Below are positions 50,775 to 60,579 of a stretch of DNA of 64,000 nt, piece by piece. Position numbers and translations under genes: made by a program. The notes under the pieces were generated by a model. It had not been told where the DNA came from and did not search any database. It saw only the letters and a program-made list of their open reading frames with translations. How positions within the stretch are numbered: the first letter of the stretch is position 1; each line of letters starts with the position of its first letter. Source of the DNA: JALZKA01 sp963753385 (GTDB lineage: Bacteria; Actinomycetota; Thermoleophilia; Solirubrobacterales; 70-9); the NCBI GenBank assembly GCA_963753385.1, contig CAVWCC010000008.1, positions 496,001-560,000 of the forward strand, given 5' to 3'.

Positions 50775-53077
50775 ATGGACTTGCTGCTTAGCTGGGTCGC
50801 GCTGCCGGTGCTCCTGGCCGTGCTCTGCCTCGGCTGTGGCCTCGCGGTCGAGGCGCTTGTGGGGTCGCGTGCGCCGGGCGCCCTGCTGCCGGGGCTCGGC
50901 CTCGCGACGATCATCGTCGTCGGCCAGTTCCTGACGCTCTCGGACGCCACCGCCTTCCTGGCGACACCTGCGGTCGTGGTCGTCACGGTCGCCGGGCTCG
51001 CTCTCGCCGCGCTGACCGGACGCCCGCTCCGCCCCCGCCCGCCCTGATCGCCGCGCTCGGCGTGGTCCTCGCGGTGTACGCGGCGCCGATCGTGCTATCG
51101 GGGGATGCGACGCTCGCGGGCTACATCAAGCTGGACGACACCGCCACGTGGCTGGCGTTCACCGATCAGGTGATGGCGAACGGCCGCGATCTCGATGGCC
51201 TCGCGCCGTCGACGCACGAAGCGGTCGTCGCGATCAACATCGGCGACGGGTACCCGGTCGGCGTCTTCATCCCGCTCGGGATCGGCGCCGAGCTCCTCGG
51301 CACCGACCCCGCCTGGCTGATCCAGCCCTACATGGCGGTGTTCGCTCTCCTCATCGCGCTGGCCGTGTGGTCGCTCGCCGCCCCGTTCGTGCGATCGCCG
51401 GGCGCCCGGGCCGCGATCGCGGCCCTGGCGGCGCAGCCCGCCCTGCTCTTCGGCTACTACCTGTGGGGCGGCGTGAAGGAGCTGGCCGCCGCCGGGCTCA
51501 TCGCCACCGCGGCGGCCTTGGTGGCGCACGCGGTCGGCCGACCCGGGGAGCCGACCCGGCTCGTCGCGCCGGCGGTCGTGAGCGGGGCCGTAATCGGGGT
51601 CCTGAGCGGGGGCGGCGCCGTGTGGCTCGCCCCGATGCTGCTCGTGGGCGGCTGGGCGCTTGGCCGCGAGCTACCGGTGCGCGCCATGGCGGGACGCGCG
51701 GCGGCGTTTGCGCTCGCCATCGGCTTCCTCGCGCTCCCGGTGATCCTGCCCGGCGGGCTGCTCCCACCGACCTCGTCCCCGCTCGACGACGACAACGCCA
51801 TCGGCAACCTGCTCGAGCCGCTTGACCCGCTCCAGGTCGCGGGGATCTGGCCGGCCGGCGACTTCCGCCTGCCGCCGAGCGCGGAAACGCTCGCGTACGT
51901 CCTGATCGCGGTGGCACTCGCCCTGGCCGTGCTCGGCGTCGCCGAGGCATGGCGCCGGCGTGCGATCGGCGCGCTCGCGCTGATCACCGCCGGCCTCGTC
52001 GGTGGCGTGATCCTGCTCGTGGGCGGGTCGCCGTGGGTTGACGGGAAGGCGCTCGCGACGGTGTCGCCGGTCGTCCTCTTCGCCACGCTCCTCGGCGCGA
52101 CCACGCTCGGCGCGACCACGCGTCCCTGGCTCGGGATCGTCGCCGGCATGCTGATCGGCGCGGGGGTCATCTGGTCGAACGCGCTGGCTTATCGCGATGT
52201 GAGCCTGGCACCGCGCGAGCAGCTCGCCGAGCTGGAGGCGATCGGCGAGGAGATCGCGGGGGAGGGGCCGACGCTGATGACGGAGTACTCGCCGTACGGC
52301 GCCCGCCACTTCCTGCGTGACGCCGATCCCGAGGGCGTTTCGGAGCTGCGTCGCCGGACGATCCCGCTTGCCGGCGGCGGCGAGGTCGAGAAGGGGCACT
52401 CGACCGACACCGACCTGCTCAACCCGAGAGCGCTCGGCGTCTACCGCACCCTCGTGCTCCGACGCTCGCCGGCCCAGAGCCGCCCGCCGTCCCCGTACCG
52501 GCTCGCCTGGCGTGGCGCGTTCTACGAGGCGTGGCAGCGGCCGGCCGGTCTCGCCACCGTCCCGCGGCGGCTCGCGCTCGGCTCCCGATCGAATCCGGTG
52601 GCGAAGCCACGCTGCGCCGACGTCAAGGAGCTCGCGAGCGGCGCCCGCGCGCTCATGGCCGCGGCGAGGCCGAAACCGATCCAGGCTCCGCTCTCGGAGC
52701 CCGCACTCCCGTCGATCCAGGCTGATGTGCAGGTCACTCGCCCCGGCGATTACGAGGTCTGGCTCGGGGGCTCGGTCCGCTCTGAGGCAGAGCTGCTCGT
52801 GGACGGCGAGGCGGTCGCCGAGGTCCGGCACGAGCTGAACAACCTCGGCCAGTACGTCAGCTTCGGCGACGTGCCGCTGGAGGCCGGCGAGCATCGCATT
52901 CAGTTCCGTCTCGCGGGGGCCGACCTGCATCCCGGCAGCGGCGGCAGCGGCCTTCCGGCCGGCCCGATCGCCCTGACCCGGGCGGAGGCGGCCGACTCCC
53001 GGCTCGTCCGCGTGCCCACCGCGGACGCCGAGACCCTGTGCGGGCGCGCCTGGGACTGGATCGAGGCCCTCGGCTAG
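50775..53077 (+). CDS. Large multi-spanning membrane protein, frameshifted
   Basis: The first frame runs from ATG 50775 to TGA 51045-51047; the following frame (PALIAALGVVLAVYAAPIVL) continues to TAG 53077. A one-base indel in a C-rich run near 51032-51042 explains the break. Joined length is about 767 residues: some 12-14 membrane helices up to about residue 475, then a soluble beta-rich C-domain (LTEYSPYGARHFLRDADPEG; QVTRPGDYEVWLGGSVRSEAELLVDG). The layout resembles membrane glycosyltransferases or O-antigen-type enzymes, but no catalytic motif is clear. Function unknown. Confidence 0.75.
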
Positions 53078-53442
53078 CGGGTCGCCCGCCAGACCCACCA
53101 GATCATCAGGGGCTGGAACGGGAGGCGCGCCCAGAGTGCCCACCGCGGGATGCGGTTCAGGTCGAGCCCGCGGATCTGCTCGGGGTTGACGGCCATGTGG
53201 ACGTTCGCGGGGAACACCGCGACGAGCAGCGCGATCAGCCACCATCGCGCGAGGCCGCGAGTGGCCGGCGGGATGACCGCCAGCGCGCCCGCGATCTCCG
53301 CATAGCCCGAGTAGACGACCGCGCCGCGGGGCGAGATCGGGACGTACTCGGGCACGGTCGCCTCGTACTGCTTCGGGATCACGAAGTGCATGACGCCCGT
53401 GAACGTGAAGAACGCGACGAGGGCGCGCTGGGCAGCGGTCAT
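53074..53442 (-). CDS. DoxX-family membrane protein
   Basis: 122 residues from ATG 53440-53442. Four hydrophobic helices (about 7-24, 44-64, 68-88, 100-118) with VMHFVIPKQYEATVPEYVP and YSGYAEIAGALAVIPPATRGLARW, matching the DoxX-like family. DoxX proteins relate to quinone or thiosulfate redox, but the function here is unknown. Converges on the preceding membrane-protein gene with a 4-nt overlap. Confidence 0.83.
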   Translation of the reverse strand: MTAAQRALVAFFTFTGVMHFVIPKQYEATVPEYVPISPRGAVVYSGYAEIAGALAVIPPATRGLARWWLIALLVAVFPANVHMAVNPEQIRGLDLNRIPRWALWARLPFQPLMIWWVWRATR

Positions 53443-53541
53443 GGCGGGCACGGTATCGCCCGCTTGCCCGGCCCGTGCCGATCGGCTAGGGTCGCCGCAG
53501 CCGAGGCCGGACAAGGTCAACGATCCCGAAGGGGGGATCCC

Positions 53542-54828
53542 GTGGCGACACGCAGGAAGCTCATCATCGCGGCGATCGGAGTCGCGCTGCTCGCATCTCT
53601 ACCCGCGACGGCGCTCGCGGTGTTCCCCGGCAACAACGGGGAGATCCTCTTCGTCAGCGGCCGCGATACCGGCGGCGATGCCGAGGCGGACATCTACATC
53701 ATCGACGGGCCCAACGACACCACCCTCTTCGGCCCCACGGACTTCGTCGCCGGCCAGCACCGGCACCCGAACTGGTCGGCCGATGCCCGCACCATCATCT
53801 TCGCCGTGCGCATCACCGACGCGGGCTGCACTCCGACGCAGGACGAGGACCTCTACATCTACGACCGCCTGGGGATCGGCGGCACCACGATCTTCGAGCC
53901 GTCAGGCAATTGCATCCTCGAGGACCACCCGACCTTTTCGCCAGACGGGGAGAAGATCGCCTACGAGAGCGAGGTCACCAACGGCAGTGGGCAGAAGGAC
54001 ATCCTGATCGCCAACGCCGACGGGAGCGGTACGCCGGCCAACCTCACCAACACCCCGGGGATCGTGGAGGAGACGCCCGTGTGGTCGCCTGACGGCGAGT
54101 TCATCTACTACGCCCGCCGGACCACCGCGGCCAGCGAGTCCGACATCTACCGCCACCCGGCCGACGGCGGCACGGCGCAGCCGATCCTCGGGCTCATGTC
54201 CGCGACGAACGAGTTCCAGCCGGAGATCTCCCCGAACGGCAAGCGCCTCTGTTACACGTTCGGCGCGTTCGGCGCCCCGGCGGCCGACGTGATGGTCGCA
54301 CGCGTCAACGGCGCCGGTGACCCGTTCGAGCTCTCACCGACCGACACCAACGTCGCCGACTACGACTGCGGCTGGTCGCCGAACGGCGAGCGGATCGCGT
54401 GGACCAGGGGCGCGTTCGGAACCGGCGAGCTCCAGTTCTCGCCCGCCATCGACGATGGCACGGCGACGCCGTACGGGAACAACTCCGGCACCTTCGACGG
54501 CAACGTCGACTGGGCGCCGATCCCCGGGATGTGCGACGGGCAGCACGCGACGATCGCCGGCGGTCCCGATGACGACGACCTCGTCGGCACGCCGAAGAAG
54601 GACGTGATCGTCACCTTCGAGGGCAGCGACCGCGTGAAGGGCAAGGGCGGGAACGACCGGATCTGCGCCGGCAAGGGCAGCGACACCGTCTCCGGCGTCA
54701 CCGGCAAGGACCGGCTGTTCGGCGGCCCCGGGCCCGACAAGCTGAACGGCGGCCCGGACAAGGACCGCTGCGACGGCGGCCCCGGAAACGACATCGCGAG
54801 CGGCTGCGAGAAGCGGACGAGCATCTAA
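53542..54828 (+). CDS. Secreted TolB-like beta-propeller with C-terminal RTX-type repeats
   Basis: 428 residues, GTG start with AGGGGGG ribosome site. Signal peptide ends near ATALAVFPGNNG. Residues 30-340 are WD40-like/PD40 repeats (HPNWSADARTIIFAV, HPTFSPDGEKIAYES, TPVWSPDGEFIYYAR, QPEISPNGKRLCYTF, DCGWSPNGERIAWTR). From about 345 come RTX-like calcium-binding repeats (GPDDDDLVGTPKKDVI, GKGGNDRICAGKGSDTV, GGPGPDKLNGGPDKD, GGPGNDIASGC). This joins a propeller with a calcium-stabilised tail on an exported protein. Paralogue of 30307-31158. Confidence 0.88.
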   Translation: MATRRKLIIAAIGVALLASLPATALAVFPGNNGEILFVSGRDTGGDAEADIYIIDGPNDTTLFGPTDFVAGQHRHPNWSADARTIIFAVRITDAGCTPTQDEDLYIYDRLGIGGTTIFEPSGNCILEDHPTFSPDGEKIAYESEVTNGSGQKDILIANADGSGTPANLTNTPGIVEETPVWSPDGEFIYYARRTTAASESDIYRHPADGGTAQPILGLMSATNEFQPEISPNGKRLCYTFGAFGAPAADVMVARVNGAGDPFELSPTDTNVADYDCGWSPNGERIAWTRGAFGTGELQFSPAIDDGTATPYGNNSGTFDGNVDWAPIPGMCDGQHATIAGGPDDDDLVGTPKKDVIVTFEGSDRVKGKGGNDRICAGKGSDTVSGVTGKDRLFGGPGPDKLNGGPDKDRCDGGPGNDIASGCEKRTSI

Positions 54829-54874
54829 CACGGCCACGGCGGCCAGGCCCGTGATTGCGGGCCGGGCCACCCTC

Positions 54875-54880
54875 TAGATT
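54875..54880 (+). promoter_or_regulatory. -10-like TAGATT, uvrB (leaderless-type)
   Basis: TAGATT ends 8 nt before the uvrB GTG with no ribosome site between. Confidence 0.4.
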
Positions 54881-54888
54881 GAGTCGTC

Positions 54889-56890
54889 GTGCCCGAGTTC
54901 AGGCTCAACCCCGCCTATACGCCCACGGCCGACCAGCCGAGGGCGATCGCGTCGCTCACGGAAGGCCTCGCGGCCGACGAGCGCTACCTCACCCTGCTCG
55001 GCGCGACCGGGACCGGCAAGACGTTCACGATGGCGGCGACGATCGAGCGCATCCAGCGGCCGGCGCTCGTCATCGCGCACAACAAGACGCTCGCCGCGCA
55101 GCTCTGCAACGAGTTCCGCGAGTTCTTCCCCGACAACGCGGTCGAGTACTTCGTCTCGTACTACGACTACTACCAGCCCGAGGCCTACGTCCCGGCCCAG
55201 GACCTCTACATCGAGAAGGATTCGTCGATCAACGACGAGATCGACCGGCTTCGCCACGCGGCCACGGCGGCGCTGCTCGCGCGGCGCGACGTGGTCATCG
55301 TCGCATCGGTCTCCTGCATCTACGGGATCGGCTCGCCGCAGGTCTACGAGCGCTCGATGCAGCTGTTCCGCCGTGGCGAGGAGATCGACCGCGACGAGGT
55401 CTTCGCTCGGCTCGTCGGGATGAGCTACAACCGCAACGACACGACGCTCGTGCGGGGCAGCTTCCGCGCCAAGGGGGAGGTGCTCGAGATCTGCGCCCGC
55501 GTACGCCGCGTCGGCGTACCGGATCGCCCTGTTCGGTGACGAGGTCGAGTCGATCCAGCATTTCGATCCGCTCACCGGCGAGGTCTTCGACGCCGACCTC
55601 GAGCACGTCGACATCTGGCCTGCGAGCCACTACGTGATCGAGCGCGACGCGATGGATCGCGCGATCGAGGAGATCAAGCGGGAGCTCCACGAGCGGGTCG
55701 CTTGGTTCGAGGAGCGCGGGAAGCTGCTCGAGGCGCACCGGCTCCAGCAGCGGACCGAGTACGACCTGGAGATGCTCCGCGAGCTGGGCTTCGCCTCGGG
55801 CATCGAGAACTACTCGCGGATCTTCGATGGCCGCGAGCCGGGGTCGCCGCCGCACACCCTGCTCGACTACTTCCCGGACGACTTCGTCTGCTTCGTCGAC
55901 GAGTCGCATCAGACGATCCCTCAGATCGGGGGGATGTACGAGGGCGACCACTCGCGCAAGAAGTCGCTCGTCGACCACGGCTTCCGGCTTCCGTCCGCCT
56001 TCGACAACCGGCCGCTCAAGTTCAACGAGTACGTCGACCGGATCAACCAGCTGGTCATGGTCTCCGCCACGCCCGGCGAGTTCGAGCGCTCGGAGTCCGC
56101 CCGGATCGCCGAGCAGATCGTCCGTCCGACCGGGATCGTCGATCCCGAGGTCGAGGTGCGGGAGACGAAGAACCAGGTGGACGACCTGATGAACGAGGTC
56201 CGCCGCCGTGCCGAGGACAGCGAGCGGACGCTCGTCACCACGCTGACGAAGAAGATGGCGGAGGACCTCACCGGCTACCTGCTCGAGCACGGCTTCAGGG
56301 TCCGCTACCTCCATTCGGAGGTCGACACCCTGGAGCGGATCCAGATCATCCGCGACCTGCGCCTCGGCGAGTACGACGTCCTCGTCGGCGTCAACCTGCT
56401 GCGCGAGGGGCTCGACCTCCCGGAGGTGTCGCTGGTCGCGATCCTCGACGCCGACAAGGAGGGGTTCCTCCGCGGCGAGACGAGCCTGATCCAGACGATC
56501 GGCCGCGCCGCCCGCAACGTCAAGGGCACGGTGCTGATGTACGCGGACAAGGAGACCCAGGCGATGCGCGTGGCGATCGCCGAGACCGACCGCCGGCGCG
56601 AGATCCAGCTCGCCTACAACCGCGAGCACGGGATCACGCCGGAGACGGTCCAGAAGGGGATCTCCGAGATCTCCGAGTTCCTCTCGATGGAGTCGCGGAC
56701 CTCGCCGCGAACGCGGCGGCGGGTGCGGGCCGATCAGGAGATCGCGAGCCCCGAGGACCTCGAGAAGCTGATCGTGGAGCTCGAGGAGGAGATGCTCGCC
56801 GCGGCGGACGAGCTGCGGTTCGAGGAGGCGGCACGGATCCGGGACGAGCTCAAGGAACTGCGGCGGGATCTGGAGAGCCTTCGGGCGTAG
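54889..56890 (+). CDS. uvrB: Excinuclease ABC subunit B, frameshifted
   Basis: GTG start. Walker A GATGTGKTFTM (residues 38-48) and the damage-clamping hairpin YYDYYQPEAYVPAQDLYIEKD lie in the first frame, which ends at 55539 after a one-base indel within 55491-55501 (GCGCCCGCG). The second frame continues YAASAYRIALFGDEVESIQH to 56890 with DESHQTIPQIGGMYEGD, helicase motifs (VGVNLLREGLDLPEVSLV, IQTIGRAARN) and a C-terminal UVR domain (KLIVELEEEMLAAADELRFEEAARIRDEL). Joined length is about 667 residues, normal. UvrB verifies DNA damage with UvrA, whose gene begins at 63887. Confidence 0.95.
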
Positions 56891-57915
56891 CCTCCTCCAG
56901 CGGCTTTCACCCACAGCTCGTCGACCAGGATCACGAACGCGGACAGGATCGGGACGGCGACGAACAGGCCGACGAAGCCAAAGAGCTGGCCGACGAGGAC
57001 GACGCCGATCGCGATCAGCGCCGGGTGGAGCTTCACGCGCTGCGCCATCACCAGCGGGATGATCATGTTGCTCTCGATCTGCTGGACGACGAGGTAGACG
57101 ATCAGGGCCGCCAGGGCGGTCCCGGGCTGTCGGCGAGGGCGAAAAGGACCACCGGGATCGCGCCCAGGATCGCCCCGAAGTACGGGATCACGACGAGCAA
57201 CGCCGAGAAGACCGCGAAGAAGATCGCGAAATCGAGTCCGATCAGCGTCAGGCCCGACGTAGAGCAGGATCCCGGTCACCAGCATGTCGACGAAGACGCC
57301 CTGGAGCCAGCCGACCCACGCGTCGCGCAGCCGCTCGGTCAGATTGCGCGCCGCGTCGCGCCGTTGCGGCGGGAAGAGCGAGAGGAAACCGTCGATCAGC
57401 GGTTGCGGGCGGACCGCGATGAAGAAGGCCGTGAGCAGCATGAAGACGAGTGCCCCGAGCACCCCGACCACGCTGAGCCCGATCGAGGTGATGGGGTCGA
57501 TCAGGGTCTCGGGCTCCTCCACGTAGCGTTTCAGGAACTCCTGGACGCTGTCTCCGACCTCTGCCGGGTTCGCGCCGACCAGGTCGCCTGCCAGCTCCTC
57601 GAGGTCCTCGACCGTCTCGGGGACCGTCTCCACGAACTCCTCCGCCTGGTCCATGAACGGCGGGATCACGAGGGCGAGGACGGCGGCCAGGGTGCCCACG
57701 CCCAGGAACAGCCCGGCGAATGCCCCGATGAAGCGCGGCACCCCGCGGGCCTCGAGCCGGTCGGCGACGACGGTGATCGGCAGCGAAATGATCACGGTCA
57801 CGAGGATCGCCACCAGCAGCGTGACCAGCTGCTGGAACAGCAGGCCGAACACGAGCAGCCCAGCCGCGAGGAAGACGGCGCGATAGGCGACGGGGACCTG
57901 TCCGTAGAGGGGCAT
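56850..57915 (-). CDS. AI-2E family transporter, with frameshifts
   Basis: The N-terminal part (PVAYRAVFLAAGLLVFGLLF; DRLEARGVPRFIGAFAGLFLGVGTL) and the later QIESNMIIPLVMAQRVKLHPALIAIG segment are hallmarks of the AI-2E exporter (PerM) family with eight helices. Within about 57125-57250 the frame is shifted and later restored: the intervening sense is readable only in another frame (LIGLDFAIFFAVFSALL). A third shift near 56905 gives the natural end PLEEATPEGSPDPAAVP at 56850, instead of reading on to 56734 across uvrB. Substrate unknown. Confidence 0.82.
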
Positions 57916-57950
57916 CGCGTTCCCCGCTACCCCTCGGGCGGGCGGTTACG

Positions 57951-58595
57951 TCAAGCGTCGAGGAACCGGAGGACCGCCAGCACGCGCCGGTGGTCGTCGG
58001 GCGTGGGCGGGAGGTCGAGCTTCGCGAAGATCGAGGTCACGTGCTTCTCGACGGCGCGCTCGGTGACGACCATCCGCTCGGCGACCGCGGCGTTCGAGCG
58101 GCCCTCGGCCATCAGCCCGAGGACCTCGCGCTCGCGCTCCGTCAGCACCTCGAGCGGATCGCTTCCGTCGGCCCGGCCGAGCATCGTGGAGACGACCTGG
58201 GGGTCGAGCGCGGAGCCGCCGCCGGCTACGCGCCGCACCGCCTCGACGAAGCCCTCGACGTCGGCGACGCGATCCTTGAGCAGGTAACCGAGCCCGGCTG
58301 CGTCCTCGGCGATCAGCTCGCGCGCGTACGTCTCCTCGACGTCCTGCGAGAGGACGAGGACGCCGGTCGCCGGCAGCTCGTCGCGGATCTGGCGGGCGGC
58401 GCGGAGGCCCTCGTCGGTGTGGTCGGGTGGCATCCGCACGTCGACGATCGCGACGTCCGGCTTGTGCGCCCGGACCTTGCGCAGCAGCTCCTCGCCGTCA
58501 CCCGCCTGCCCGACGACGTCGATCTCGTTCTCGCCGAGCAGCCTGGCGAGCCCCTCGCGGAGCAGCACGGAGTCCTCGGCGATCACGACGCGCAT
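57951..58595 (-). CDS. NarL/LuxR-family response regulator
   Basis: 214 residues. Receiver domain MRVVIAEDSVLLREGLARLL with the phospho-acceptor Asp in AIVDVRMPPDHTDEG and Lys in YLLKDRVADVEGF; C-terminal HTH LTEREREVLGLMAEGRSNAAVAERM, ERAVEKHVTSIFAKLDL. Transcribed after the histidine kinase with a 24-bp gap, making a full two-component system together with a single-domain regulator. Confidence 0.94.
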   Translation of the reverse strand: MRVVIAEDSVLLREGLARLLGENEIDVVGQAGDGEELLRKVRAHKPDVAIVDVRMPPDHTDEGLRAARQIRDELPATGVLVLSQDVEETYARELIAEDAAGLGYLLKDRVADVEGFVEAVRRVAGGGSALDPQVVSTMLGRADGSDPLEVLTEREREVLGLMAEGRSNAAVAERMVVTERAVEKHVTSIFAKLDLPPTPDDHRRVLAVLRFLDA

Positions 58596-58619
58596 CGCCG
58601 ACCAAGGTAGCGCGCGGAG

Positions 58620-60086
58620 CTACGCGATCGGGATTCGCGCGTGCACGGCGGTTCCCGTGCCGGTGTGGCTCTCGACCTCGAGCTCGCCGTCGAGGGCCTG
58701 CACGCGATCGTTGAGGCCGCGCAGGCCGGAGCCGCCAGGGTCCGCGCCACCGCGCCCGCCGTCGCTCACCTCAACATGGAGCGCGCCGTTGCGCCGCGCG
58801 ACGCTCACCTCCGCTTCACTCGCGCCGGAGTGGCGGACGACGTTGGTGAGCGCCTCCGCCACCACGAAGTACGCGGCCGCCTCGACCGGCTCAGGGATCT
58901 CGCCGTCGAGCGAGGTGTGCAGCTGGATGTCAACCGGGGCGCGTTTGGCGAGCGCGCTCAGCGCCGCATCGAGGCCGCGGTCGGACAGGATCGCGGGGTG
59001 GATGCCCCGTGCGAGCTCGCGGAGCTCGTCGGTGGCGAGGGCCAGCTCGGTGCTGGCCTCGTCGAGGAGCGCGGTCGCCTGTTCCGGGTCGGTCTCGATC
59101 CGGTCGCGGGCCAGGCGCAGTGAGAGCGCGAGCCCGACCAGCCGCTGCTGGGCGCCGTCGTGGAGGTCGCGCTCGAGCTTGCGGCGAGCGTCGTCGGCGG
59201 CGCTCACGATGCGGGCGCGCGAGGCTCGAAGCTCGTCGTAGCGGGCACGCAGCTCGGCGTCGAGCCGGACGTTCTCCACGGCCACCTCCTCGGCCGCGCT
59301 GAGCTTCGAGCGCAGCAGCCCCGCGAGGAACGCGTACGGAACCATCGCCAACGGGAAGAGCGCCACCAGGTAGACGACGTCCTCGAACGGGTCGGGCCCC
59401 GTGAGCCCGGAAGCGAGCAGGGTGCCGAACGCGAAGAGCGTCGCCAGCGCTGCCCAGAGAGTGGGGCCGAGCAACCGGCGCGTCTCATGGTCGGCGTGGC
59501 GCCAGCGCGTCACCGCGAGCCACAGCGTGGCGCTCAGCGCCACGACCCCGACCGCGCTCGCGATGTCGAACAGCGTCTCGGCGAGGCTCAGGTTGTTCTC
59601 GATCAGGACCGGGTTCGACGGGCAGTTGAAGTCGCAGACGTCGAGGCTCGCCGTGTCGAGGAACAGGTGCGCGATCGGGAGGACGACGACGGTGATGAAG
59701 TAGCCGATCCCCACGATCCACTTCGCGAGCCTCCCCTCGAGCCTGCCGCTGGGGAACGACAGCACCATGTGGACAAGGATCACGATCGGCAGCGAGCCGA
59801 TCATCGATCCGAAGATGAACAGCTCCGGGACGTCCGAGAAGACGAGGCCGCTGAGGAGCCAGGTGAAGCCGACAGCGGTCATCAGGGACCCGATCCGGTT
59901 CGCCGGCCGCCGGTACCAGGCAAACAGTCCGGTGCCCATGAACGACCAGCCGACGACCAGGCCGAGGACGCCCTCGAGCACGGGGTCGTTGGTTTGGTCG
60001 CTGGACGCGATGGCCTTGAGGACCAGCAGCCCGAGCAGCACTCCCGCGATCGCCAGCCCGATCAGCGCGGTGCGCAGAGACTTCAA
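58620..60086 (-). CDS. Membrane sensor histidine kinase (HisKA_3 type)
   Basis: 488 residues. About eight membrane helices occupy residues 5-255, with an outer loop holding two cysteines (DVCDFNCPSNP). Then a coiled-coil segment, the phospho-His motif RKLERDLHDGAQQRLVGLALSL, and an ATPase domain with ALTNVVRHSGASEAEV and DGGRGGADPGGSGLRGLNDRV. NarX/DesK-like kinases pair with LuxR-type regulators, which lies next to it. The start overlaps the stop of the single-domain regulator by 4 nt (ATGA). Confidence 0.93.
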   Translation of the reverse strand: MKSLRTALIGLAIAGVLLGLLVLKAIASSDQTNDPVLEGVLGLVVGWSFMGTGLFAWYRRPANRIGSLMTAVGFTWLLSGLVFSDVPELFIFGSMIGSLPIVILVHMVLSFPSGRLEGRLAKWIVGIGYFITVVVLPIAHLFLDTASLDVCDFNCPSNPVLIENNLSLAETLFDIASAVGVVALSATLWLAVTRWRHADHETRRLLGPTLWAALATLFAFGTLLASGLTGPDPFEDVVYLVALFPLAMVPYAFLAGLLRSKLSAAEEVAVENVRLDAELRARYDELRASRARIVSAADDARRKLERDLHDGAQQRLVGLALSLRLARDRIETDPEQATALLDEASTELALATDELRELARGIHPAILSDRGLDAALSALAKRAPVDIQLHTSLDGEIPEPVEAAAYFVVAEALTNVVRHSGASEAEVSVARRNGALHVEVSDGGRGGADPGGSGLRGLNDRVQALDGELEVESHTGTGTAVHARIPIA

Positions 60087-60418
60087 GGCAGGAGCTCCGC
60101 GATCGCCCGGCCGGAGAGCCGGTCCTTGGGGATGAACCCGAGCGCCTCCCCGCCGCTCTCGACGTCGTCGCGACTCGAGATCAGCACGACCGCGAGGTGG
60201 GCGTTCGCGCCGAGCTCGTCGGCCAGGTCGCGCCCGTCGCAGTCGGGGAGCCCGACATCGACCAGCACCAGGTCAGGGACCAAGTCGCGCGCGGCGACCA
60301 GTGCCTCGGCCCCGTCCGCCGCCTCACCGACGACTTCGAAGCCGTCGCATTCGAGCATGCGCCGGGCGCTGGCCCGAAAGCCGGCATGGTCGTCGACGAT
60401 CAAGACTCGCTGCCCCAT
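60083..60418 (-). CDS. Single-domain response regulator (CheY-like receiver)
   Basis: 111 residues from ATG 60416-60418. QRVLIVDDHAGFRASARRMLE has the acidic pocket, LVLVDVGLPDCDG the phospho-acceptor Asp, VVLISSRDD and LGFIPKDRL the switch Thr/Ser and Lys. No DNA-binding domain. First gene of a receiver-kinase-regulator operon; it may tune phosphate flow to the LuxR-type regulator. Upstream is a 160-bp divergent region. Confidence 0.9.
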   Translation of the reverse strand: MGQRVLIVDDHAGFRASARRMLECDGFEVVGEAADGAEALVAARDLVPDLVLVDVGLPDCDGRDLADELGANAHLAVVLISSRDDVESGGEALGFIPKDRLSGRAIAELLP

Positions 60419-60440
60419 CTGGCACCCATTGTCGCCCAAC

Positions 60441-60560
60441 GGCACGGATGTGCCAATACGGGTACTCGCCTGCGGTCGGTGTGGCTAACCGCACCGTGAG
60501 ACACAGGAAAGCTCCCTTGGCCACGCCCCTCCGACGGCGCAGACTCCTCGCGATGAGTCT
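60441..60560. promoter_or_regulatory. Divergent control region with three inverted repeats
   Basis: Between the receiver gene (-) and mmpL (+) lie GGCAC-GGAT-GTGCC (60441-60454), TGCGGT-N11-ACCGCA (60471-60493, counting the pair ends) and AGACTC-N8-GAGTCT (60541-60560). One or more could be the binding site of the nearby LuxR-type regulator. Which ones are functional cannot be told from sequence. Confidence 0.4.
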
Positions 60561-60579
60561 CGAGTCCAAAGGAGGGGCG

